The notes beneath the pieces were generated by a model, which saw nothing but the letters and a program-made list of their open reading frames with translations, was not told the origin of the DNA and made no database searches. 50,510 nucleotides of DNA from Aliidiomarina taiwanensis (lineage in GTDB: Bacteria; Pseudomonadota; Gammaproteobacteria; Enterobacterales; Alteromonadaceae): contig NZ_PIPQ01000010.1 in NCBI RefSeq assembly GCF_003987015.1, forward strand, positions 1 through 50,510. The letters run 5' to 3'. The translations under genes and the position numbers were made by a program. Positions 9,291 to 17,094 of the stretch are shown piece by piece (position 1 is the stretch's first letter; every line of letters starts with the position of its first letter).

Positions 9291-11265
9291 TCGCGCCCTC
9301 CGTTACAGCAGGCATGGCACTTTCTAAGTCGTGTAAACGTTCGCGCAACATGGCCCGCGAGATCAGGCTGGTGGGGTAGTCGGTGGTTATATCGAGGTCT
9401 TTTATCGAACGTAAAGCACTTAAAAACTGACGGGTACCTGTGCTTTCTGCCAAGAAGTAATCACTCACTAAGGTATAGGCTTCTTCAAGGGTTGTGGCAT
9501 ATATCTCTTGTTGTCCACGCTGGAGCGCATTTTGCGCTAACTGTAGCTGTAGCTCGATACGGCTTACCAAAGCCAGCCGCTGCTCTTGATTAATACGCAG
9601 GGGCAATTCGGCATTGCGCTCTATGCGAACTAAGTCAGCGCTTAAGGCTTGCCAAGCATTGGCTAAGTTGTCGCGCCAATTGCTAACCTCACTGGTCACC
9701 TCAGCAGGCTCTTCGGGTGTCTCTGTGTCCAGTTTGCCATTGTGTACTTGCAGGCTATGCACCTGCTTTTGTAGCTCTTGCAGAAGCAGCATAACCCCTG
9801 TGTAGTCAATGGTGGGGACTGCGGCAACCATGGCAATGTCGCGCTCAAGCTGGTCGATGATCGTTTGGTAGCTGGTGCTATCGGCTTCGAGTATTTCTTT
9901 TGCAGACTTCAGTAGGTTCATAGCAATGGCTACGTCGCTACCACCCATACTCAACCGCTGCACTGCCACAGTAACGCGGTCATAGGCTTCACTAAGCAAT
10001 AAGCCGTTTTGGTTACGGTTTTCCGAAGCGCGAACCCGCTGACTTAAACGCAATAAGTCTTGCTCTTGCTGTGCTACTTGCTGGCGCAAGCGAGTTTGTT
10101 GCGTTTCCTGCTGATCGCGCAGGTTTTGCAGCGCTTGCTGTTGCTCTTGCTTCTGTTGGTTGAGTTTGGCTTGTGTGTCTTGTTGTAAGCGAGCCGTTAA
10201 GCGTGCTTCAAATTCAGCATCGGTGCGCTGCGCCTCAGAAAGACGCGTGCGTAATTGGTCAAACTCTTGTGCTGTGCGCTGCTGAATGCTTTGTTGTTGC
10301 TGCCATAAATACCAGCCGCCACCGCCCAAGGTCACAACAGAAAGCAATAGCACCACCAAGAAAAAGCCTGTCCAAAAGCCAGAGCCCTTGCTGGCTTGTT
10401 TGGCAGGTTTTGGTTGCTTCGGCGTTTTGCTCTTTGCTTTTACTTCTTTTGTTGCTGTGTCTGGTTTGTCAGTGTCTGGCATGGAAGTGTCGCTCTCAGG
10501 TGTTGGCAAAATAGTGTGAATGGGCACAGCAGCGGCTACAAGGTCGTCGGCCATGGCGCTGGCGGCAAAGTGGATATGCGCCTCAGGAACGCCCAGTGGT
10601 CGAATGGCGTCGGCAATTCGCTCACTCGGCACCACCCAATGACAGCTTTTTCCCCAATCGGTTTTTTGCGCGTGTTGTAAATGCGCGGCCAACAACTCGG
10701 CCTGCTCTTTACTACTGACCAGAATACGGTCGATCTGTTCAAACCAATCTGCCGGAATGTGCGCGCGCTCGCCCGTTTTAGGTACACGTTCATACACGCT
10801 TGCAATGGTGACGCGGGCCCCACGCTCCGTCAGCGTGTCTGGAATAATACTGCGGCCAGGCGCACCGTTAATAATAAGCCACTGCTCTTGATCCACCTGC
10901 TGTAGCTCAGGCAGCTCAAGCAGGGCTGTACTATTATGCGCTGTGGTTGGCCAAGTTACTGGATATTTAGAAAAATTTAACAGGGGCTCGCCTGTGCCTG
11001 GACCTACAGCAAAGTAGTGTTTGCGGGCTTTCGGCCAGGCGGCCTCATTTACAATGCGGTTAAAAAAGCGGGTGGCGTTTGGGCTAACGGCGACAATGCC
11101 GTCCCAATGGGTTTGTAACCACTGTTCTTTCACCGCGTCGGTAGGCGGTAGCGCATTAATATCGACCATTGAATGACAATAGGCATCCAACCCACGTTCA
11201 CGTAGTTTGAGTTCAAGAGCGCTTTGCTCTTGCTCGGCACGAATAATTAATACGCCTCGGCTCAT
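9283..11265 (-). CDS. hemDX: Fused uroporphyrinogen-III synthase HemD / membrane protein HemX
   Basis: Residues 1-about 250 form a uroporphyrinogen-III synthase domain, which cyclises hydroxymethylbilane with inversion of ring D (visible: ViAVSPNATRFF near 58-68, AVGPGTGE near 86-93, NGAPGRSIIPDTL near 133-145). A Pro/Lys/Asp-rich linker (about 253-296) leads to one membrane span (about 297-320), then a long Gln/Glu-rich coiled coil (322-440) and the C-terminal HemX domain. Most relatives encode HemD and HemX separately; fused forms are known in some gammaproteobacteria. Fusion places the synthase on the cytoplasmic face and HemX in the periplasm. The start codon directly abuts the hemC stop (TAA-ATG). 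Confidence 0.92.
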   Translation of the reverse strand: MSRGVLIIRAEQEQSALELKLRERGLDAYCHSMVDINALPPTDAVKEQWLQTHWDGIVAVSPNATRFFNRIVNEAAWPKARKHYFAVGPGTGEPLLNFSKYPVTWPTTAHNSTALLELPELQQVDQEQWLIINGAPGRSIIPDTLTERGARVTIASVYERVPKTGERAHIPADWFEQIDRILVSSKEQAELLAAHLQHAQKTDWGKSCHWVVPSERIADAIRPLGVPEAHIHFAASAMADDLVAAAVPIHTILPTPESDTSMPDTDKPDTATKEVKAKSKTPKQPKPAKQASKGSGFWTGFFLVVLLLSVVTLGGGGWYLWQQQQSIQQRTAQEFDQLRTRLSEAQRTDAEFEARLTARLQQDTQAKLNQQKQEQQQALQNLRDQQETQQTRLRQQVAQQEQDLLRLSQRVRASENRNQNGLLLSEAYDRVTVAVQRLSMGGSDVAIAMNLLKSAKEILEADSTSYQTIIDQLERDIAMVAAVPTIDYTGVMLLLQELQKQVHSLQVHNGKLDTETPEEPAEVTSEVSNWRDNLANAWQALSADLVRIERNAELPLRINQEQRLALVSRIELQLQLAQNALQRGQQEIYATTLEEAYTLVSDYFLAESTGTRQFLSALRSIKDLDITTDYPTSLISRAMLRERLHDLESAMPAVTEGAND

Positions 11266-12219
11266 TTAGTTATCCTTGGTTAAATAGACAGCCTGTAAAA
11301 TGTCACCCGCTCCTTGTGCGAGTAAGTCCTGTGCAACTTGTTTGCCCATAGCTTCAGCGGTTTCCCGTGGGCCTCTGAGTTCCGCGCGAAGCACATGCTT
11401 GCCGTCTGGGTCACCCACTAAGCCGCGTAGCCAAAGGGTGTCCCCTTCAAGTACTGCATAAGCTCCAATGGGCACCTGGCAGCCGCCCTGTAAGGTTCGG
11501 TTCATAGCACGCTCTGCCAGTACGCAGTCACGAGTGTCAGCGTCGCTTAACGGGGCTAGTAACGCTTTTACACGTGCGTCGTCGCTGCGACATTCAATAC
11601 CTAAGGCACCCTGGCCGTTCGCAGGTAGCGACTCTTCCACGGACAGTAAGGAGGTAATGCGCTCTTCTAATTCTAGGCGAATTAACCCAGAAGCCGCTAA
11701 AATAATCGCGTCGTACTCGCCGTCGTCGAGCTTTCTTAACCGAGTTTGCACGTTGCCGCGTAAGTCTTGAATCACTAAATGGGGATAAGCTGCAGCTATT
11801 TGGCAGCGGCGGCGCAAGCTACACGTGCCCACAATAGCGCCTTCGGGCAAGTCGGCCAACCCTTTGTATTTATTCGAAACAAAGGCGTCTCGCGGGTCTT
11901 CACGCTTGGTAATAGTGGCAAGCTCTAGGCCTTCAGGAAATTCCACCGGTAGGTCTTTCATGGAATGCACAGCAAGGTCGGCACGGTTTTCCAGCATCGC
12001 CACTTCAAGCTCTTTGACGAACAAGCCTTTCCCGCCAATCTTCGCAAGCGGCGTGTCCAAAATAATATCGCCGCGGGTGCTCATGGGCATCAGCTCAACG
12101 GTGAGGTCGCTATGAAAAGCTTCAAGTTGTGCTTTTACATGCTCTGCTTGCCACATGGCCAACATGCTTTTGCGGGTTGCTATGGTAAGAGTTTGTTTCG
12201 TTGTTTGCTTTAAAGTCAT
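11266..12219 (-). CDS. hemC: Hydroxymethylbilane synthase (porphobilinogen deaminase)
   Basis: Polymerises four porphobilinogen molecules into hydroxymethylbilane, the step before HemD. The dipyrromethane cofactor Cys is Cys247 ([13 protein letters not shown]) and the catalytic Asp is Asp89 (HSMKDLPVE). Other conserved blocks are [10 protein letters not shown] near 131-140 and [11 protein letters not shown] near 151-161. Length 317 matches the family. It is the first gene of the minus-strand run; the promoter should lie in the 106-bp gap shared with lptM (12220-12325). Confidence 0.96.
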   Translation of the reverse strand: MTLKQTTKQTLTIATRKSMLAMWQAEHVKAQLEAFHSDLTVELMPMSTRGDIILDTPLAKIGGKGLFVKELEVAMLENRADLAVHSMKDLPVEFPEGLELATITKREDPRDAFVSNKYKGLADLPEGAIVGTCSLRRRCQIAAAYPHLVIQDLRGNVQTRLRKLDDGEYDAIILAASGLIRLELEERITSLLSVEESLPANGQGALGIECRSDDARVKALLAPLSDADTRDCVLAERAMNRTLQGGCQVPIGAYAVLEGDTLWLRGLVGDPDGKHVLRAELRGPRETAEAMGKQVAQDLLAQGAGDILQAVYLTKDN

Positions 12220-12325
12220 TAGTACGCCATTACCGTAAAGTCGAGTGTATTTTTAGGGCTAAAGGTGACAAATAGCCCAGTGAATGCGATTATGAGCTTC
12301 TTTTTAGCTTAGTGTAACGTGGCTT

Positions 12326-12463
12326 ATGATAAAACGCACGAAACTCACAGTGTTGCTTATGTTAGTGATGTTTTCTATTGTCGGGTGTGGGCAAAAAGGA
12401 CCTTTATACTTACCTGACCCCCCGCCAGTAAATGACAAAGAACCGGCGGACCCGGAAAATTAA
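12326..12463 (+). CDS. lptM: Small LPS-assembly lipoprotein LptM (YifL family)
   Basis: A 45-codon gene translating to a lipoprotein: a basic N terminus and hydrophobic stretch, then the lipobox IVGC with Cys21. This is followed at once by the family signature GQKGPLYLP and a Pro/Asp-rich tail. LptM/YifL proteins are encoded just upstream of dapF in many gammaproteobacteria, exactly as here, and in E. coli LptM helps mature the LptD/E translocon. It ends 10 bases before dapF, so the two are probably co-transcribed. No strong ribosome site is visible. Family placement is by motif and position. Confidence 0.85.
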   Translation: MIKRTKLTVLLMLVMFSIVGCGQKGPLYLPDPPPVNDKEPADPEN

Positions 12464-12473
12464 AGGCAATTGA

Positions 12474-13301
12474 ATGCAAATGTACTTTTCCAAAATGCAT
12501 GGGCTTGGCAACGACTTTATGGTGGTCGACAATGTCACCCAGAACATTTTTTTTAATCCAGCGCAAATTAAGCAGCTTGCTGACCGCCATTTAGGCGTTG
12601 GTTTTGATCAGTTGCTGCTGGTGGAGCCGCCTTACGACCCGGATGTAGACTTTCACTATCGTATTTTCAATGCCGACGGTAGCGAAGTCGAACAGTGCGG
12701 TAATGGTGCTCGCTGTTTTGGTCGCTTTGTGCGCATGAAAGGGCTGACCAATAAAGACACCATTACGGTGTCTACCAAAAGTGGTGTCATTCGCATTCGA
12801 GTGGAAAGTGAAACCCAAATAAGTGTGGATATGGGCAAGCCACAGCTGGCCCCCCATGCCATACCCTTTAAGGCAAATAAAGAAGAGCTCACCTATATTC
12901 TTCGGGCCGAAGAGCAAACCTTCCTGTGTGGCGCTGTGAGTATGGGCAACCCCCACTGTGTCATGCTGGTGGAAAATGTACAGGAAGCCCCGGTTGCCGA
13001 AGTGGGGGCCCTGCTGACGTACCACGAGCGTTTCCCGAAAGGGGCGAACATAGGTTTTATGCAATTAACCGGTGAGCGCAGTGCGCAGCTGCGGGTTTAC
13101 GAACGCGGGGCAGGCGAAACCCGTGCCTGTGGTACGGGGGCTTGTGCGGCTGCCGTATGGGGTATTTTACAAGGCAAACTGATGTCACCGGCAACCATTA
13201 GTTTGCCCGGTGGTAGCTTAACAATTTCTTGGCAACGCGGGCAAAGTGTCTGGATGCGTGGCCCAGCGGAACATGTATACGACGGACAATTAACCCTATG
13301 A
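12474..13301 (+). CDS. dapF: Diaminopimelate epimerase
   Basis: Interconverts LL- and meso-diaminopimelate, giving the precursor of peptidoglycan and lysine. The two catalytic cysteines are Cys75 ([14 protein letters not shown]) and Cys219 ([13 protein letters not shown]), matching the E. coli pair with an offset of two. Two ATG codons (12474 and 12480) are possible; AAAGG at 12462-12466 is spaced best for the first. Length 275. The stop overlaps the DUF484 start (ATGA). The lptM-dapF-DUF484-xerC order is a classic gammaproteobacterial arrangement. Confidence 0.96.
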   Translation: MQMYFSKMHGLGNDFMVVDNVTQNIFFNPAQIKQLADRHLGVGFDQLLLVEPPYDPDVDFHYRIFNADGSEVEQCGNGARCFGRFVRMKGLTNKDTITVSTKSGVIRIRVESETQISVDMGKPQLAPHAIPFKANKEELTYILRAEEQTFLCGAVSMGNPHCVMLVENVQEAPVAEVGALLTYHERFPKGANIGFMQLTGERSAQLRVYERGAGETRACGTGACAAAVWGILQGKLMSPATISLPGGSLTISWQRGQSVWMRGPAEHVYDGQLTL

Positions 13302-13996
13302 GTGATCAAAAATCGACTGCCGAACCTTTAATGGGCGACGTTTTAAGTGCTGAAATGGTGGTGGAGTATTTAGAACAACACCCGAATTTTTTTGTCGAGC
13401 ACGAACATCTATTAAGCCAAATGAACCTGCGCCATCAGCAAGCAGGTACCGTTTCCTTGATTGAACGACAGCAGCGTGTGTTACGAGACAAGGTTGCTGC
13501 TTTAGAAGAAGAAATTACATCGTTAATGGTGAATGCGCGCCGCAACGAACAAATTTTTAAAGGCTATAGTGCCTTGTATGTGCAGTTGCTGCAGTGTGAA
13601 ACACTGGACGACATTCTGGCAAAAATGAAAGAAACCTTTAAACAGGAATTTGCCTTGCCAGAATTGAGCTTGAAGTTTTTTGACAGTCCCATTGAATTGC
13701 CAGAGCAATATTCATTTGCTTCAGACACGCATAAGCAGTTGCTTAGCAAGCGTTTTAAAGACACCAGCATTTATTTAGGGCGTATCAGCAAAGAAGAACA
13801 AAAGCTCTTGTTCCGCGACGAGCAAGTCGAGTCGGTGGCCTTGGTGTTGCTTGGGCGACATCAGGAACTAGGCATGCTGGCCTTTGGCAGTAAAAACCCA
13901 GCACACTTTGAACCAGACATGGATTACTTGCTGATGACCCAGCTACAAGCACTGTTGAGCGTTATTTTGCCACGCATGTTGGCAGAGCAGGAGTAA
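13298..13996 (+). CDS. DUF484 family protein (YigA-like, GAF-like)
   Basis: Protein of 232 residues starting with [15 protein letters not shown]. The start at 13298 overlaps the dapF stop by four bases and is preferred over an upstream GTG at 13229 that lies inside dapF. DUF484 proteins are found between dapF and xerC. The N-terminal helix region contains [19 protein letters not shown], the family hallmark. A coiled-coil segment follows, then a GAF-like domain ([23 protein letters not shown], then [14 protein letters not shown]). The function is unknown. It ends three bases before xerC. Confidence 0.9.
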   Translation: MSDQKSTAEPLMGDVLSAEMVVEYLEQHPNFFVEHEHLLSQMNLRHQQAGTVSLIERQQRVLRDKVAALEEEITSLMVNARRNEQIFKGYSALYVQLLQCETLDDILAKMKETFKQEFALPELSLKFFDSPIELPEQYSFASDTHKQLLSKRFKDTSIYLGRISKEEQKLLFRDEQVESVALVLLGRHQELGMLAFGSKNPAHFEPDMDYLLMTQLQALLSVILPRMLAEQE

Positions 13997-13999
13997 CCC

Positions 14000-14887
14000 A
14001 TGCAAACCGAGGTGGATCGCTACTGTGCTTATTTAGCGGAGGTCCGTGGTTATTCGCCTCACAGTGTGGCCAGCTACCGCCGGCAGCTGACCCAAACCGT
14101 GCAAGACCTGGTTTACCTTAAGCTCTCTGACTGGCCTGAGTTAACCGCACCCGATGTCGAACAGTTGGTGCTGCTGTGGCGGCGTAAAGGCAGCGGCATA
14201 GCCACCATTCAGCAGCGTTTGTCGGCCTTACGCTCGTTTTGCGACGACTTGCTTCGACACGGCATTCTTATGTCGAACCCGGCGCGCCAAGTGCAAGCGC
14301 CCAAAGCCCCCAAGCGGTTACCCAAGAACCTTGATGTCGACGCCATGATGCAACTGCTTGAAATTCCGCCGAATGACCCGCTGGCGCTGCGAGATCGGGC
14401 CATGTTCGAATTGCTATATAGCTGCGGCCTACGTTTAGCCGAATTAGTGAGTTTAAATGTGGCAGACATTCATGCAGACCGCGAGTTGCGGGTGCTGGGT
14501 AAAGGCCGAAAAACCCGTATTGTGCCTGTGGGCAAAGAAGCGAAGCGTTGGTTGGAGCTTTGGCTGACCGAGCGCAGTACCTGGGCGGGTGCCAGTGACC
14601 CAGCCTTGTTTTTAAGCAAACAACAGCGGCGCATTAGTGCCCGCTCCGTGCAATTACGCTTGCGCAAATGGGGCATAAGCCAGGGCGTGACCGAAAATGT
14701 GCACCCCCACAAATTAAGGCACAGCTTTGCCACACATATTTTAGAGTCGAGCCGTGACTTGCGTGCTGTGCAAGAACTGCTCGGCCATGCCAATTTAAGT
14801 ACCACGCAAGTGTACACCCAAGTGGACTTTGCTCACTTGGCTAAGGTCTACGACGACGCGCACCCGCGGGCTAAAAAGAAAGACTAG
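14000..14887 (+). CDS. xerC: Site-specific tyrosine recombinase XerC
   Basis: With XerD it resolves chromosome dimers at dif during division. The catalytic set is complete: Arg145 (SCGLRLAEL), Lys168 (GKGRK), His237 and Arg240 (HKLRH), His263 (LLGHANLSTT) and Tyr272 (VYTQ). An N-terminal SAM-like core-binding domain spans about 1-90. Length 295 matches XerC, and the dapF-DUF484-xerC context rules out a phage integrase. Confidence 0.96.
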   Translation: MQTEVDRYCAYLAEVRGYSPHSVASYRRQLTQTVQDLVYLKLSDWPELTAPDVEQLVLLWRRKGSGIATIQQRLSALRSFCDDLLRHGILMSNPARQVQAPKAPKRLPKNLDVDAMMQLLEIPPNDPLALRDRAMFELLYSCGLRLAELVSLNVADIHADRELRVLGKGRKTRIVPVGKEAKRWLELWLTERSTWAGASDPALFLSKQQRRISARSVQLRLRKWGISQGVTENVHPHKLRHSFATHILESSRDLRAVQELLGHANLSTTQVYTQVDFAHLAKVYDDAHPRAKKKD

Positions 14888-14902
14888 TTTATTGCGACCG
14901 TT

Positions 14903-15529
14903 TTAACCACCCCAAGCAATATAAATCTCATGAGGTTCGCCGTCGCTCTTTATAGTCATGGTTGTTTCGCCGCTTGCATCATACCAGCCTTGTTCCACCA
15001 GCAACTTTTGCAAATGCATCAGGGCCATAAAAGGTTGCCCATCAACATGTGTTTTTATTTGACAAATAGAACTCTTGCACTCTATAGCTAGCACATTAAA
15101 CTTTTCTAGCTCTTTAGCATGTACAGTAAAAAGGTCGGTGAGTTGTTGTGTAGCTACATACGACCAATGAGCATTGTAGCCTTGCTCATAATATTGCGTT
15201 GTATAATCCGTCACTTGCTGTTGTACTAATGCCGCCACATCAGGAGTTGACTCTGAGTTAAAAACGATAGCTGGTTCATGAACGGCTTTAGGCTCACCTT
15301 CTATAGTCGCGCTGAGGGTTGGATCTGACCCCAATAGTTCATCTGCTTCTGATCTCTCCATTTCAGCCCCTAGGCCGAATAATTCAGGTTGATTATCAAC
15401 AGTTTCTATAAAATTTGTTGTGTCGGCCGGAGCAGTTTGTTCTGGCCCTGATATTTGGTTTTCGAAAAACCAAGCGGTAATGAACCCCAAAATGATAATC
15501 AGGTAAATAATATGAATACGTTTATTCAT
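14903..15529 (-). CDS. Hypothetical membrane-anchored periplasmic protein
   Basis: Not recognised. An ATG at 15529 (208 residues) is preferred over the TTG one codon upstream; AGGTAG sits about eight bases before it. One N-terminal membrane span (about residues 7-23) is followed by an acidic, low-complexity stretch (about 25-100). The C-terminal domain (about 105-208) holds a Cys pair in IECKSSICQIK, a pattern seen in several uncharacterised proteobacterial exported proteins. The gene is five bases from the preceding CxxC protein, so they are probably co-translated. The pair of Cys residues and the neighbours suggest a redox or disulfide-linked role, which is inference only. Confidence 0.75.
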   Translation of the reverse strand: MNKRIHIIYLIIILGFITAWFFENQISGPEQTAPADTTNFIETVDNQPELFGLGAEMERSEADELLGSDPTLSATIEGEPKAVHEPAIVFNSESTPDVAALVQQQVTDYTTQYYEQGYNAHWSYVATQQLTDLFTVHAKELEKFNVLAIECKSSICQIKTHVDGQPFMALMHLQKLLVEQGWYDASGETTMTIKSDGEPHEIYIAWGG

Positions 15530-15534
15530 CAATA

Positions 15535-15957
15535 CTACCTAAACTCAACCAGTATGTGCGACACGCTAGAGAAGTTATGTTTGCCGAACTGCTCTAATGC
15601 TTCCTTTTCAGTAGCGCAGGCAGGGCATATGTTTTCGTCGATGGTAAATAAAATAGCCGTGCCATTTTTACCCAGTGTATTAACGGGTATTTTTTCACTT
15701 ATTTCGTTAAAGTGAAGCGTGGAGATGGGGGTGTTGTGTTCCGATATGTTTACGGCTATTAAAGAGTCGTCAAGCGTACCCGCATGGCTGTAAGTATGCT
15801 CACCCTGTGAATTAAAAAAAAGAGTGAGAGGGTATTCAGTTTTTATCTTGTGTGCTGTCAATAGAGGCTGTAATTCTGACATGGCTGCTTTTTTCGTAGC
15901 AGCTAAAGTATTTGGTAAGTAAATGATACATAGCAATATGAGCAAGGAAAGTCTCAT
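15535..15957 (-). CDS. Small exported protein with C-terminal CPAC (thioredoxin-like half fold)
   Basis: A 140-residue protein with a signal peptide (about 1-20, cut near TLAA). The last 40 residues read as strand, CPAC (111-114), helix (ATEKEALEQF), strand (SHILVEF), i.e. the first half of a thioredoxin active-site unit. The protein ends before the second half, and the cis-Pro loop is absent. The middle region (about 40-95) resembles the N-terminal part of a thioredoxin-like domain (LTLFFNSQGEHTYSHAG). Start ATG with GGAG six bases upstream. Middle gene of a three-gene minus-strand islet. It could be a disulfide reductase or carrier for the Cys-rich peptide encoded upstream; this is a hypothesis. 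Confidence 0.75.
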   Translation of the reverse strand: MRLSLLILLCIIYLPNTLAATKKAAMSELQPLLTAHKIKTEYPLTLFFNSQGEHTYSHAGTLDDSLIAVNISEHNTPISTLHFNEISEKIPVNTLGKNGTAILFTIDENICPACATEKEALEQFGKHNFSSVSHILVEFR

Positions 15958-15999
15958 GATTCACTCCAATATAAATCTTTATTTTTCCATGACAGGCTT

Positions 16000-16155
16000 T
16001 CAGCTGCCGGAGCTTAGATCGCATATAACACAAAAAGAATTTACACAATGAATGCAGGTGGTTGCATTACAAACGGATGAATCGCTATTTGCTAAGTTTA
16101 CAGATGGGAATGCTGCTAAACTAAATAAAAAATAAAACATAAAACGTTTAAACAT
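16000..16155 (-). CDS. Secreted cysteine-rich small peptide, 51 residues
   Basis: A short gene read on the minus strand from ATG at 16155 to TGA at 16000-16002. The ribosome site is AAGG seven bases before the ATG. Residues 1-22 are a clear signal peptide (MFKRF, hydrophobic Phe/Leu core, cut near VNLA). The mature part of about 29 residues contains five cysteines in the spacing C-x4-C-x2-C-x4-C-x2-C (CNATTCIHCVNSFCVIC). It lies 42 bases before the CPAC protein gene, same strand. No family is recognised. It may be a metal-binding or disulfide-linked peptide, or the precursor of a modified peptide. Confidence 0.65.
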   Translation of the reverse strand: MFKRFMFYFLFSLAAFPSVNLANSDSSVCNATTCIHCVNSFCVICDLSSGS

Positions 16156-16288
16156 GGCTTTACCTTATTATTTGATAGTTTAATCTAGGTTTAACTTGGG
16201 TAAAACAACTCACAAGCTCAAGGTAGCAGGTGGGTAACACTTCTGCAACATCTCTGTTTTTATTTCATACATATAGCGAGGTTACAAA
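16156..16288. promoter_or_regulatory. Divergent intergenic region between the Cys-peptide islet and yigB
   Basis: This AT-rich 133-bp gap must hold the promoter of the minus-strand three-gene islet and probably one for yigB. On the minus strand TTAAAC occurs twice eleven bases apart, shortly before the peptide's ribosome site, a possible regulator half-site pair. No convincing -35/-10 pair could be fixed on either strand. Confidence 0.3.
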
Positions 16289-17008
16289 GTGAATTGGCAA
16301 ATTCATCGCCGTTTAGAGCCTATTCGTATTTTAAGTTTTGATCTCGACGATACCTTATATGCCAACGCGCCCGTGATGGCTCATGCAGAACAGTATTTAG
16401 TAGACTACCTAGCCGACAAAGCACCGGCGTTAGCCGATATTACGGTCGCTCAATGGCGTGAGTTGCGGCAGCAAGTCGCTGCAGAAAATGCCGAGTTAGC
16501 GAGTGATATGTCGGCTTTGCGTCGGGCGACGTTTGTGCAGGAGCTTAAAAGGCGTGGGGTAGCACAGGTGGAAACCCTTGCCGACGAGGCCATGGCGGCA
16601 TTCTTTGTAGTGCGTAACCAAGTTGATATTGAGCAAGACATACATACCTTGTTAGGGAAACTGGCAGAAAAGTATACGCTGATTGCGATAAGCAACGGCA
16701 ATGCCGACATTCACCGTATTGGAATAGGCGACTACTTCACAGCCGCCGTGCGCCCGGGGCCGGGTGTGCGTGGCAAGCCTTTCACGGATATGTTTGAGTT
16801 AGCAGCTGAAAAAATTCAGCTAGAACACCCTCGTCACATGCTGCATATTGGCGACCATCCCGTGAGCGACGTGCAGGGAGCACTGCGTTTTGGTGCCCAA
16901 GCCCTTTGGTATAACTCGCCGTTTAAGCCGGCAGAAGGGGTACCCGCCGTCACTTGGTTGCCCCATGCCAGCATTCAAAATATTCAAGCCTTGCGGGCCC
17001 TGCTGTAA
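16289..17008 (+). CDS. yigB: HAD-family phosphatase YigB
   Basis: Haloacid-dehalogenase hydrolase, subfamily IA. In E. coli YigB dephosphorylates 5-amino-6-(5-phosphoribitylamino)uracil in riboflavin synthesis and FMN. Catalytic Asp18 and Asp20 lie in SFDLDDTLYAN. Motif II is ISNGN, the motif III Lys is in GKPFTDMF, and motif IV is HIGDHPVSDVQGA. Length 239 fits. The start is GTG with GCGAGG upstream. yigB normally follows xerC directly and precedes uvrD; here 1.4 kb separates it from xerC. Confidence 0.9.
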   Translation: MNWQIHRRLEPIRILSFDLDDTLYANAPVMAHAEQYLVDYLADKAPALADITVAQWRELRQQVAAENAELASDMSALRRATFVQELKRRGVAQVETLADEAMAAFFVVRNQVDIEQDIHTLLGKLAEKYTLIAISNGNADIHRIGIGDYFTAAVRPGPGVRGKPFTDMFELAAEKIQLEHPRHMLHIGDHPVSDVQGALRFGAQALWYNSPFKPAEGVPAVTWLPHASIQNIQALRALL

Positions 17009-17094
17009 TGGGACTACTGGTTGCATATACAGCCATAGGCCAGTAAACTTGCGCCAACACTTTTTTCAATACTTCTTTCAATAATAGGTAGGCT

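Noticed and set aside
10173-10680. Long plus-strand frames opposite hemDX, some rich in Leu/Cys/Phe
   Set aside because: They mirror the Gln/Glu-rich coiled coil and linker of HemX on the other strand; the hydrophobic look is a by-product of the codon pattern.
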